The notes beneath the pieces are model-generated. The model was not told the DNA's origin. It made no database searches and was given only the letters and a program-made list of their open reading frames with translations. Below are positions 25,893 through 34,144 of a stretch of 64,000 nucleotides of DNA, piece after piece. The position numbers and the translations under genes are program-made. The stretch covers positions 1 through 64,000 of the forward strand of contig JAJFKE010000046.1 in assembly GCA_021773355.1 (NCBI GenBank), given 5' to 3'. Source of the DNA: Gammaproteobacteria bacterium (GTDB lineage: Bacteria; Pseudomonadota; Gammaproteobacteria; Pseudomonadales; Pseudohongiellaceae). How positions within the stretch are numbered: the stretch's first letter is position 1; each line of letters opens with the position of its first letter.

Positions 25893-27293
25893 ATGCCAGA
25901 CGAAATCTACAAGAATCAAACAAATAGGAAACAACTTGTTTCGAATAGAGCAAAGTTTGGTCGTCCTTTAGCTGATAATAGAGAATCCAATGAGGCTCCA
26001 ATTCAGAGAAACAATACAGGTATGCCCAATGGGCTAAAGTCAGGCATCGAGAATTTGTCGGGCTATTCCATGGATGATGTGCGTGTTCACTACAATTCAT
26101 CTCGACCAGCAGAGTTAAATGCTCATGCCTATGCTCAGGGAACCAGCATTCATCTCGCGCCGGGTCAGGAGAAACACCTGCCCCATGAGGCATGGCATGT
26201 GGTGCAGCAAAAACAGGGGCGAGTGCGGGCCACGAAACAATTAAAGGCAGGAGGCTATTTGAATACAGAGGTTTCTCTAGAAAGAGAAGCGGATGTAATG
26301 GGGGCAAAAGCTAGTGCACTGAATGTCGATGAGCCATTGCAATTAAAGCCCTATACGAGCACAGCTTTCAATTTTCCAATTATTCAACGACTAACAAATA
26401 TTAACTACAATGCCCAACCATTTTTCTACGGGAATAATCAGCAGCAAGTAGTTGGACATAATATGCGTGCTGATCTAGATCCGAACGATCCGGTCAGAGG
26501 GTCCGCACCAGGCAATGGAGTTCAACAAGACCTTATGACAGGACTGCGTAATGAAGGGTATCGACGCATGGTTAGAGGGCACCTGCTAAATGGTCAATTG
26601 GGTGGTCTAGGTATAGCGGCAAATCTGTTTCCCATCACCGCGCAAGCGAACAGTCAACATAAGTTTCAAGTGGAAAACTATGTGAAAGAAGCAGTATCAC
26701 CGCCCAATGCAGAATCCGTTCGGTACACCGTAGATGTTGGGGGAAATGCAAATATCCTTAATCCACAAGCAGACTTTCGCTGCCGGGCAGAATACCTTGG
26801 AGGTGTCAATCAAGGTCAGGTTTTCGTCGACAAAACTATCCGCTCCATACCTCAGCAAACCCCTGTTCGTAATCAAAATGTGGATGAGGGTGAGACTTGG
26901 CTTAATAATAACCAGCCTCCCGTGACCGCCGGGCCAATTGTCTTTGCCACTGCTAATCTGGGTGCCGGTTGGGGGCAACAAGGTAGGGGTTATAATGCTG
27001 TGCAGCATGCAGAAACAATTGACAGAACTGATGCGACTTTTATGAACGGCCAAGCTGTTGATGATCAGTTTATGATTGGACAAAACATAAACCTTGCACG
27101 GGGTCCAGCGGATTTACAGGCCTACCTGTTGGAGTTGATGCAAGATTACATTGTAAATAATGCCGATCTTAATGGAAATATTCCATTTGAGGGGCAGTTA
27201 TTTGCAGAGCCGCAATTTGAAAACCATATTGCACAGGAAGTTCAAAATGCTAATTGGGCGCGCCTCGAGGCGTTGTACTACTTATTAAATTGA
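25893..27293 (+). CDS. DUF4157 putative eCIS cargo toxin 1, nuclease-like C-terminus
   Basis: The 466-residue protein has an N-terminal DUF4157 domain (about 40-140): LSGYSMDDVRVHYNSSRP, IHLAPGQEKHLPHEAWHVVQQ and later LEREADVMGAKA. The metalloprotease-type HEAWH and a downstream Glu-Ala-Asp are intact. The C-terminal part differs from the next gene and contains RMVRGHLLNGQLGGLG (His 230) then NLFPITAQANSQH, a pattern I associate with His-Asn nuclease toxins of the DNA/RNA non-specific endonuclease type; this is inference. DUF4157 proteins are strongly linked to eCIS loci as cargo. No signal peptide is present, fitting loading into the particle from the cytoplasm. No immunity gene is evident. 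Confidence 0.82.
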   Translation: MPDEIYKNQTNRKQLVSNRAKFGRPLADNRESNEAPIQRNNTGMPNGLKSGIENLSGYSMDDVRVHYNSSRPAELNAHAYAQGTSIHLAPGQEKHLPHEAWHVVQQKQGRVRATKQLKAGGYLNTEVSLEREADVMGAKASALNVDEPLQLKPYTSTAFNFPIIQRLTNINYNAQPFFYGNNQQQVVGHNMRADLDPNDPVRGSAPGNGVQQDLMTGLRNEGYRRMVRGHLLNGQLGGLGIAANLFPITAQANSQHKFQVENYVKEAVSPPNAESVRYTVDVGGNANILNPQADFRCRAEYLGGVNQGQVFVDKTIRSIPQQTPVRNQNVDEGETWLNNNQPPVTAGPIVFATANLGAGWGQQGRGYNAVQHAETIDRTDATFMNGQAVDDQFMIGQNINLARGPADLQAYLLELMQDYIVNNADLNGNIPFEGQLFAEPQFENHIAQEVQNANWARLEALYYLLN

Positions 27294-27368
27294 CAAGCTC
27301 CAATCTAAATGAAGCGAGGTTAAAGTTGAAACAATTTCTTGAGAATACTTTTAATTTCCAGCGTGCCT

Positions 27369-28769
27369 ATGAGCCTTGAGAATTACAAGAATCAGTCTCA
27401 GCAGAAAGCCTCGAGACCGACTCAGCAGAAATTTGGTGCAGTCCTCAAGGACAATCGATCCTTACAATCTACTGTTTCACGGGTAAACCAGACAGGTTTG
27501 CCCGATGCTTTGAAAAGTGGTATCGAATCGATCAGCGGTTATTCCCTGGATGCAGTTAGGGTTCACTACAACTCGTCGCAACCGGCACAACTTAGCGCCC
27601 ACGCCTTTGCCAGGGGAACGGACATTCATCTTGCGCCGGGGCAGGAGAAACATTTGCCGCATGAGGCCTGGCATGCAGTGCAGCAGTTGCAGGGCCGAGT
27701 ACATCCTACATTTGGGTATAAGGGTAGTTTTATTAACGACGAGCTAAGTTTGGAACGCGAAGCTGAGCAAATGGGTGCAAAAGCCATTCAGCAATCCGCT
27801 ACTGCGCCTGCAATAAACCAACTGCAAAGAAAGACATCAGCCAGCCCTGCCGAGGTATATCAACTAGCGATCGATATATCAACCTGGGTCTCAACAGCTG
27901 CGCATCATCTGTATTATATAGATCCTGCAGTTCGAACCATTTTATTATCCCAGGAAGACGCCCCGGCTCCGCAGCCGCGCGCTCTCTACGCAGAGCAAAG
28001 TGTAGAGACGACAAACAACGACGATGCTGAAATTGAAATGAATAGCTGGAAGCCTCGATCGAATTTTCTGATTAAAATTGCTCAGAATGATGATGCAGAG
28101 GAAGCTGTAGACGAGGACGCTAATGAACAGATTCAGGTGCAAGATCTGGCTGACAAAACCGGTGCTATAAGAGCATTGATAGACGACCGAGACGATGATG
28201 ATGGACTAAGGTTAGGCACAACAGGCAAAAATGATTGTTTGGGCTATGCGACTACACTAAAAGTGTTAATAGCGAAATATGCAGAGCAACAAGATGGAAT
28301 GATCGGTGAAACTTGGCAGCATGATGCAACTGATGACGCTCCGTTTAATTATCATGCTGCCACAGTGGTGGCGCAGGATGGTGGTGATGCCGTTACTCTG
28401 GAGGCCCATTCGTCAAAGATTCTAATTGCCCCTCAGTTTCATATTAGACCTGGTGGGAAAGCCGGTTTCGAAGCTGAAAATAAAGCGGGTTACGAAGGTC
28501 AATTTGTCGATGAAGCCCAAATTGTCAATGCATCTGTGGATCAGATTGATCTGATCCATGATCAACTTGCTGATGCCTGGAAGCAGATTCATACGATAGC
28601 TATGAGTCAGTCTTCAATAGTTGTATCCAATCCTTTAATTGAGAATGTGGTTGGAGAGCCTGAGGTCGTAGCAACATCGGAATCAGATTCCGGTTCATGG
28701 TTGAAGTTAGGTTTGGTCTTGGCCGCTGCGGTCGCCGGAATGGTCTTGCTACTGAAACTAAAAAAATAA
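27369..28769 (+). CDS. DUF4157 putative eCIS cargo toxin 2, Cys-His domain and C-terminal membrane helix
   Basis: The 466-residue protein repeats the DUF4157 leader of its neighbour (LKSGIESISGYSLDAVRVHY, HLPHEAWHAVQQ, LEREAEQMGAKA). From about residue 150 it is unrelated. A very acidic stretch (residues about 220-275) precedes NDCLGYATTL (Cys 290) and FNYHAATVVAQDGG (His 329) followed by DAVTLEAH, the order of a papain/NlpC-like Cys-His-acid centre; this is a suggestion only. It ends in one hydrophobic helix (LKLGLVLAAAVAGMVLLLKLKK, in part). ATG 27369 is used; a longer TTG frame from 27339 adds ten residues without a ribosome site. It is the last gene of the locus. Confidence 0.8.
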   Translation: MSLENYKNQSQQKASRPTQQKFGAVLKDNRSLQSTVSRVNQTGLPDALKSGIESISGYSLDAVRVHYNSSQPAQLSAHAFARGTDIHLAPGQEKHLPHEAWHAVQQLQGRVHPTFGYKGSFINDELSLEREAEQMGAKAIQQSATAPAINQLQRKTSASPAEVYQLAIDISTWVSTAAHHLYYIDPAVRTILLSQEDAPAPQPRALYAEQSVETTNNDDAEIEMNSWKPRSNFLIKIAQNDDAEEAVDEDANEQIQVQDLADKTGAIRALIDDRDDDDGLRLGTTGKNDCLGYATTLKVLIAKYAEQQDGMIGETWQHDATDDAPFNYHAATVVAQDGGDAVTLEAHSSKILIAPQFHIRPGGKAGFEAENKAGYEGQFVDEAQIVNASVDQIDLIHDQLADAWKQIHTIAMSQSSIVVSNPLIENVVGEPEVVATSESDSGSWLKLGLVLAAAVAGMVLLLKLKK

Positions 28770-28861
28770 TCTAGACTGTGGTCAAACCCCCGATGGTGGT
28801 CAGCTCATTGTGGATAATCCTTTTAATTGGTGAGGTGCAGCTAAGATTATTTTTCGGGAAA

Positions 28862-28898
28862 ATATCCCAGATGATCTATCCTTGATCATCTGGGATAT
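28862..28898. terminator. Perfect 15-bp hairpin closing the eCIS locus
   Basis: Bases 28862-28876 and 28884-28898 are exact inverted repeats (ATATCCCAGATGATC) around a 7-base loop. The hairpin lies 93 bases after the last eCIS stop and 59 bases after the stop of the convergent esterase gene. On the minus strand it is followed by TTTTCCC; on the plus strand no U tract follows. It probably ends transcription of the esterase and may also slow or stop read-through from the eCIS operon. Confidence 0.65.
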
Positions 28899-28956
28899 AG
28901 ACGTAGTCGAAGGGAATGGTCGGATCTTTGTCTATGCCGAATTCCCTGTTAGCTAT

Positions 28957-29862
28957 TCACGATTCCCAGCTTCCATGCACATAGCGTAAACCCCGGGATG
29001 TTATTGATGGTGGCGCCGACATGTGGGTTTCATCTGGCATATTATGACAATGGATTTTCAGTCCTGGATAATTTCGCCCTTGCAAGCGACTCGCGAACTG
29101 TGGTGTGAGTAGGGCGATTTCTGGCCAGCCATGTTCATCGCTCCGACTGATCATGTTTTCCACATGGGTGCGCATTTGTGGATTTTTCTCAGCGATAGCC
29201 ACGGCTTCGGCTCGAACATGTTGTTTAAGCTCGAGCGCTCCAGCTGCAACGAAGACAGTTGCCTCTAGATCATCGTGACTAGCGGCATAGGTTTCTTCCC
29301 ACTCCCATACTTGTTCATCGCGCCACCAGATTGCAGGACTAGCTAGAATATAGCGTTTGAACGTGGTGGGTTCGGTTAACAGAATCCAGGCTGCGAATAA
29401 ACCACCAAGGGATATACCTAGGATTGTGCTGTCGTCAGTATCTATCGGATAATTTTTGCTTAGCAAGGTTTTTAACTCTAGTTGGATAAATTTGAGAAAA
29501 GCCTCACCACCTGCTGGAAATAGGCCGCCGAGCGCCATGACTTCGTTCTCACCCGGATCGGTTGGAGCATAGTCTCTGTTGCGGTTGGCCATAGATTCCA
29601 TCAGCGTATCACCAGGGTATCCAATACCGATTACAAATGACGCTGGCACAGCACTAGTTTGCGTGAGCAGTCTCTGTGTTCCCAGCAAAGAGGCAAAGGA
29701 GGCGTTGCCATCAAGCGCTACTATCATTGGATGCTGTATAGCGGGATCAGCTCCTGCCGGTTTTCCAACAAAGATTCGAAATATGTCGTCGACATGCTGT
29801 GATTTGATATCGAAATACTCTGCATCATAAAGTCCATTCATTGGGGAAATATCATGGGACAT
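28957..29862 (-). CDS. Alpha/beta hydrolase, esterase-like
   Basis: The 301-residue protein belongs to the putative esterase family (Esterase D / siderophore esterase type). The nucleophile elbow ILGISLGGLFAAWIL contains the catalytic Ser. A conserved SPAIWWRDEQ segment follows, an Asp/Glu candidate lies in VFVAAGALELKQ, and the His candidate in NMPDETHMSAPP near the C-terminus. ATG 29862 is selected because TTGGAG lies six bases upstream; the 25-residue longer frame to 29937 is less likely. There is no signal peptide from this start. The gene stands alone, convergent with the eCIS locus. Substrate unknown. Confidence 0.85.
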   Translation of the reverse strand: MSHDISPMNGLYDAEYFDIKSQHVDDIFRIFVGKPAGADPAIQHPMIVALDGNASFASLLGTQRLLTQTSAVPASFVIGIGYPGDTLMESMANRNRDYAPTDPGENEVMALGGLFPAGGEAFLKFIQLELKTLLSKNYPIDTDDSTILGISLGGLFAAWILLTEPTTFKRYILASPAIWWRDEQVWEWEETYAASHDDLEATVFVAAGALELKQHVRAEAVAIAEKNPQMRTHVENMISRSDEHGWPEIALLTPQFASRLQGRNYPGLKIHCHNMPDETHMSAPPSITSRGLRYVHGSWES

Positions 29863-30153
29863 AAAGTGCTCCAAGGCAGTGGAAGGGCGAGAAAATATAG
29901 GAGGTCGGCTAGACAAAAACAAGACTGATAATTTCACTGCGGCTTTGTTATAATGGTTCGTCGTTTGAAAAACGTCCCATCTTTATTTTCCTTACAAATT
30001 CTGACTGTTTGGTCTAATAATTTGTACGGCACGGCACTGAACAAGAAATAAATCTGTGCGCTGTATTCTCCTAGTCATATTCCCTTTTCGCAGTCGCCTC
30101 TGTCGATTGCTGGTGGACTTCGATGCCGATGATCATTATGCTTCGTGCTTATC

Positions 30154-30857
30154 ATGACCAAGAAATTCCTTATCACATTTTGTGTCCTCTGCGGTGCCAG
30201 CTATGGCTACAGTCAGGATTCCAATGTCCCCGATTCCGTGCGCGCCATGATCGAGCGCAGCCAGGCCGACACGCAGTTCGAACAGACCGCGCGAGTACAG
30301 ATGAATGTGCAATTCGGGGAATTCCTCAAGAGCATGGCTGCCGAGCCAGGCAGAAGAGCTCAGGTCGAAGCGGTGATGCTTGAAGTATTGCGGCAGCGCG
30401 CCGAACTCAGTTTAAAAGTAACTCGGAGTCAAGCCAGCACTTCGGAACTAAAAATTGTCAGTGACTATGGCTATCTGCGTCAGCGTTTGGCACCCCTGCT
30501 TACTGCGGCAGAGCTAACTACCATAGATGCACGCGAGGCGGACCAAGCGATGAGCAGCTGAAAAATGGGTACGCTAAAGAGCTCTCTCGTACGCAGGGAA
30601 ATCTGACCGAAGCTAATCGCGAACTGGTTCTGGATACTTTGATTAAACACATGCGACTAGGGCAAGGCGATGCCGCTGAGTTGGGTCGACTAAGTGTGAA
30701 CGATCTACTGGCGCAGCAAGGCCAAGCGATTATGCAGGCGAGAATGGAACTGCAATCGCAACTGGACGAGTTGCAAATGCAGCAGGTGGATGCATTCTTG
30801 GGCAGGCTGCAGAGTAATCTGTATATGAATCGATCCATGTCGGAAACTAATCAGTAG
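30154..30857 (+). pseudogene. Small secreted protein gene broken by a frameshift
   Basis: The first frame (30154-30561) starts with a signal peptide (MTKKFLITFCVLCGASYGYS) and a helical body ending IDAREADQAMSS. In the next frame, reading is open from about 30537 without an ATG: DEQLKNGYAKELSRTQGNLTE (in part) continues to NLYMNRSMSETNQ at 30857. The two halves have the same helical, Gln/Leu-rich style and together would make one protein of about 234 residues. Loss of one base (or gain of two) near 30537-30555 explains the break. It could be true decay or a sequencing error. Family unknown. Confidence 0.6.
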
Positions 30858-30904
30858 ACCGATCAGCCCCGTTATGCTTTGAGTGCGTGCAATTTTTAAA
30901 TCTG

Positions 30905-31621
30905 CTATCGCCAGGATACTTCCATGGCGAAGAAGTGATCGAAAACCTCTCTGCCGGGATGGTTTGCAGCATTTCTTTCCGGGCTGCGAATATAGAAGTC
31001 CAATTGTTGAGCTGCTGGATTAACCGATCCGGCGTCGCCGTCATCCGGTGACAACTTTACCTTTAGAGAGTCTCGGTCGCGCATTCCCTGTGTCACCATA
31101 AAATGAATTTCATAATCTTCGTACAGTGTTTCGCCATTTAGTGTGGCAGTACCGTAACCCCAGCCGGCTACATATAACAAACTCTTCGGCCAATTGGCGT
31201 CGCCACAATCGGCTCCACCGTGCTCATAAAGATAGGCGGCAATGCCACCGTCCTGACAGGGTGAAAATTCATTGAATCGATCTAGTTCTACCCGGTAAAG
31301 CCCTTCGGACAATTGCAGTTCCGCCCAAAATGTACCACTGTTTTCAATTTCATTAACGTCTATACGTATTTCACCAGAAACAGGGCGTAGGTTTTCAGCC
31401 GCGTCGTCCATGTGATCCCAGGGCGAGGAATCGTTAAGCGTGCCGGCATGATAGATGTTGCGGCCCGTTAGCTTGAACTCGCCGTCGTAAAGCTCATGTT
31501 GTCGCGGAGAATAAATCTCCATTTCTCTGTAAGTTTCAGGGCCAAGACTGATATCAAATTGGGTGCTGGAATTGCAGCCCAGTATCAATAGAGAGAATAG
31601 GCTTATTAGCAGTTTATTCAT
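30905..31621 (-). CDS. Hypothetical lipoprotein
   Basis: The 238-residue protein has a lipoprotein signal peptide MNKLLISLFSLLILGC with the lipobox Cys at residue 16. The mature part is soluble, rich in aromatic and acidic residues (for example GGADCGDANWPKSLLYVAGWGYG) and contains two Cys besides the lipid anchor that may form a disulphide. The start at 31621 (MNK) is preferred over the ATG two codons earlier because it gives the more normal signal. I do not recognise the family. The gene stands alone between the broken gene and a gap. Confidence 0.75.
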   Translation of the reverse strand: MNKLLISLFSLLILGCNSSTQFDISLGPETYREMEIYSPRQHELYDGEFKLTGRNIYHAGTLNDSSPWDHMDDAAENLRPVSGEIRIDVNEIENSGTFWAELQLSEGLYRVELDRFNEFSPCQDGGIAAYLYEHGGADCGDANWPKSLLYVAGWGYGTATLNGETLYEDYEIHFMVTQGMRDRDSLKVKLSPDDGDAGSVNPAAQQLDFYIRSPERNAANHPGREVFDHFFAMEVSWR

Positions 31622-32188
31622 GAACAACCTCGGTAACTATGCAGTTGGCATCCAGTACGGTGTTTATTGAAGTGTACTTGATAAAACATGGAAGTACTTT
31701 GTAGTTATTCTTCAGCTTGCTCTCTGTCGAGCTGTAGTAATTAGTTACAGAGCATAGCCGGCCCAAGCCAGAAATATCATAACACTTTGACAATATTGAT
31801 TATATTTTCAAATATTTGAAAAGCTTAAATGCGCCTGTGAGACGCTATGTCGCATAGCTTACGGCCATCTTATAAGATTGCGTGCTTTATACCGAACCTG
31901 CCTCGAATAGAGTCAAGAATCCTCGGAGATTACTATTCGCAACCTCTTTCTGCTGTCACGATTTGCCCTGGCGGGGCTTTGCGCTGCACTGCTGCTTCGT
32001 CCTACCATTGTTATGGCAGATAGCCCTGTGTTGAATAATCTTTTCCTTGAGCCGTTAAATCTATTGCACGCGCATGATGTGTACATGGTCGTGCATTTGA
32101 AGAGATAGAGTCAACCAATGCTGCAGCGGGTTCTGCCATTGGTAGGCGTTTGCTGGAAGAGCAGCTAGTCGAGTAGTTTTGTTTTCGG
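31622..32188. other. 567-bp gap with an 18-bp palindrome and a remnant-like secreted ORF
   Basis: A perfect palindrome TTTTCAAATATTTGAAAA lies at 31805-31822 and could be an operator. At 31935-32108 the plus strand encodes a signal-peptide-like stretch (LFLLSRFALAGLCAALLL, then TIVMADSP) that lacks a normal start codon (ATT after GGAG) and stops after about 57 codons. A different frame then stays open to 32182 (FEEIESTNAAAGSAIGRR). Together these look like the remains of a small exported protein gene. No other gene is seen. Confidence 0.4.
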
Positions 32189-32644
32189 CTAACGACTCTG
32201 CTGTCTGTGACAATTGATGCAGCCACCGGAGACGCGGCCCGCCATATAGTAACGTGGTGAATTTCTTGATGCATCGTCTTTTGCCTTGGTAACATCTCTT
32301 AGAAATCTGGCCATGTCGTCTTGCAGAAATGGGTGCCTGGAGCTTAGATCTCCTGATTGAAGGTATCCCCCTATGCGTTCGATGTTCTGAAGGCTGCTGA
32401 CAACTTCCTGTTGAAAACTCGGACGGTCATCGTATTCGGCCGCCAGTGACATATCGAGTTGCTGTAATTCAAACGCCAGTTGATGCATGCGAGAGCGCAG
32501 TTCGTCGCCATCGGCATAGTCGAAGGGCGGTGGACTGGCGATCTGGGGAAAACCATCCGGGTTACTGCTGCAGCTGCCTAATAGAAGCACGGCAACTACT
32601 ATTAAAAGAGTTTGAAATAACGTTCCGTGGTTACGATCGTGCAT
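32189..32644 (-). CDS. c-type cytochrome lipoprotein
   Basis: The 151-residue protein has a lipoprotein signal (LLIVVAVLLLGSC, lipobox Cys at residue 25), a helical mature domain, and a single haem-binding CINCH motif close to the C-terminus. A helical bundle with C-terminal CxxCH is the layout of cytochrome c-prime/c-556-like proteins. It should be anchored in a membrane and face the periplasm, transferring electrons or binding a small gas. AGGAG precedes ATG 32644. An FNR/ANR-like site lies 56 bases upstream, suggesting low-oxygen induction. Confidence 0.82.
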   Translation of the reverse strand: MHDRNHGTLFQTLLIVVAVLLLGSCSSNPDGFPQIASPPPFDYADGDELRSRMHQLAFELQQLDMSLAAEYDDRPSFQQEVVSSLQNIERIGGYLQSGDLSSRHPFLQDDMARFLRDVTKAKDDASRNSPRYYMAGRVSGGCINCHRQQSR

Positions 32645-32699
32645 AATGACTTACTCCTAGTTTCCAAACCCAGAGTAACGCAGTCACTTTAGGCTTAAA

Positions 32700-32713
32700 T
32701 TGATTTTGATCAG
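32700..32713 (-). promoter_or_regulatory. FNR/ANR-like box upstream of the cytochrome gene
   Basis: The 14-base site reads TTGAT-TTTG-ATCAG on the plus strand, one base away from the FNR/ANR consensus TTGAT-N4-ATCAA. Its centre is about 62 bases upstream of ATG 32644. If it acts at -41.5, transcription would start near 32665, leaving a 20-base leader. This is the position of a class II activated promoter. Confidence 0.55.
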
Positions 32714-32852
32714 TACTTGCTTCGATAGCCTGTTTCACCAAGCAATGCCAGTACTAAATTTTCGTCACGTCTGATCTGGGGGACTAATGTTTTACAAAAA
32801 GCTTAGATATGGGCCATCTCCTGACTATTACTCCACCGCTGCAGTTTTGCAG

Positions 32853-34052
32853 CTAGGCGATTTCGGTGGAACTGACCCTAACTCCCAGGCGAAAACAAAC
32901 CAAAGAAACCACCGAAGCACCCAGCATCATTGACAGCAAGGGGTAGACCGTTCCGTTGAAGATTACGGCGACCAATTGTGCAGCCATCGCCGAGAAGAAC
33001 ATCTGCAAGAAACCTGTGAGTCCAGAAGCGCTGCCAGCGAACTGAGGAAATTCATTGATGGCTGCCGCCTGTGCATTGGGTAGGGTGATACCGTTGCCCA
33101 GGACGGCGAGGGCGACGGGCGCGAACAGGGCTATTGGTTGATGGAAGCCGCTTAGTTGTAAGACGATAGCTATAAAAATTCCGCCGACGCCGATGCTGGC
33201 ACCGATAGTGATCATTTTGTTAAGTTCGATTCGTCTGCCGAAGTGTCGCGCGAAATAATTACCGCTCATGAATCCCAGGGGTACCATTACGAAGTAATAG
33301 CCGTATTCAGTTGGCGGTCGCTGTAGCACCGAAACCATAATTTCCGGCGCTGCTGAGATAAAGCTAAAAAACACCACGGAAACAAAGGTGACGCAGAAAG
33401 CGTAACCACAAAACGCCCGCGACTTAAACAAGCTCAGGTAGTTGCCTAGAAAGGCAGAAACGCCGGCGAAAGGGACCGGTTCCTTTAATGTTTCTGGCAG
33501 GCTTCTAGATAGTAAGGCGAATATAATAATACTGGCCAGGGCGATTACTACAAATACATATTCCCAGCCAAGGCGTAGCATGAGTTCGCCGCCCAGCGCT
33601 GGCGACAACATGGGGATGACCACCATTACCATTACTAAGGTGGCGATAACTCTGGCGGCTTCCTGTGCACCGTAGACATCTCTGACGATGGCGCGAGCCA
33701 GCACTAGACCGACTGCACCACCGAAGGCCTGTATAAACCTGGCCAGAATAAGTAACTCGATGGTGTTAGCCAGAAAACAAAGTATCGACCCTGCAATGGT
33801 GATGGACAGGCCGAGTAACATTACCGGTTTGCGTCCATACTTGTCCGAAAGGGGGCCATAGAACAAGGTGCCTAAGGCGATAGCCAGCATCGATAGGCTG
33901 AGTGTCAGCTGAGCGACTTCGTTGCTTACCTGAAAGGTTTCTTTTATCACCGGCAGGGCTGGTAGCAGGATCTGCATGGCAGCGGGGCCAAGGGCTGAGG
34001 TGGCCGCTAATAAAACGATGAGAGTTTTCGACAAAGAAGTACGCGTAGGCAA
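32853..34052 (-). CDS. MFS drug efflux transporter, Bcr/CflA type
   Basis: The 399-residue protein shows 12 hydrophobic segments and the MFS motif A GPLSDKYGRKPVMLLG after TM2, with a second Arg-rich loop ARHFGRRIELNK mid-protein. The N-terminal pattern LPALPVIKETFQVSNEVAQLTLSL is typical of the Bcr/CflA drug-resistance branch. These antiporters export drugs or amino-acid-like compounds with proton influx at the inner membrane. Start is a TTG at 34052; an in-frame stop lies five codons upstream, so no ATG alternative exists before TM1. The gene follows the TPR gene on the same strand, 92 bases away, and may be read with it. Confidence 0.88.
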   Translation of the reverse strand: MPTRTSLSKTLIVLLAATSALGPAAMQILLPALPVIKETFQVSNEVAQLTLSLSMLAIALGTLFYGPLSDKYGRKPVMLLGLSITIAGSILCFLANTIELLILARFIQAFGGAVGLVLARAIVRDVYGAQEAARVIATLVMVMVVIPMLSPALGGELMLRLGWEYVFVVIALASIIIFALLSRSLPETLKEPVPFAGVSAFLGNYLSLFKSRAFCGYAFCVTFVSVVFFSFISAAPEIMVSVLQRPPTEYGYYFVMVPLGFMSGNYFARHFGRRIELNKMITIGASIGVGGIFIAIVLQLSGFHQPIALFAPVALAVLGNGITLPNAQAAAINEFPQFAGSASGLTGFLQMFFSAMAAQLVAVIFNGTVYPLLSMMLGASVVSLVCFRLGVRVSSTEIA

Positions 34053-34144
34053 AGCTGTATTCCATCAATGGGGTGACAAATATTGCTGAGATCAGGCGCT
34101 TACAAGTTTCTCTGGCGCAGACAATGAAGGCTGTCACAAAGAAA

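Noticed and set aside
2555..28769. A tailed prophage or type VI secretion system
   Set aside because: No head, portal, terminase, lysis or integrase genes are present, and the TssJLM membrane complex and ClpV are absent; the DUF4255, Afp15-like ATPase and DUF4157 genes identify an eCIS.
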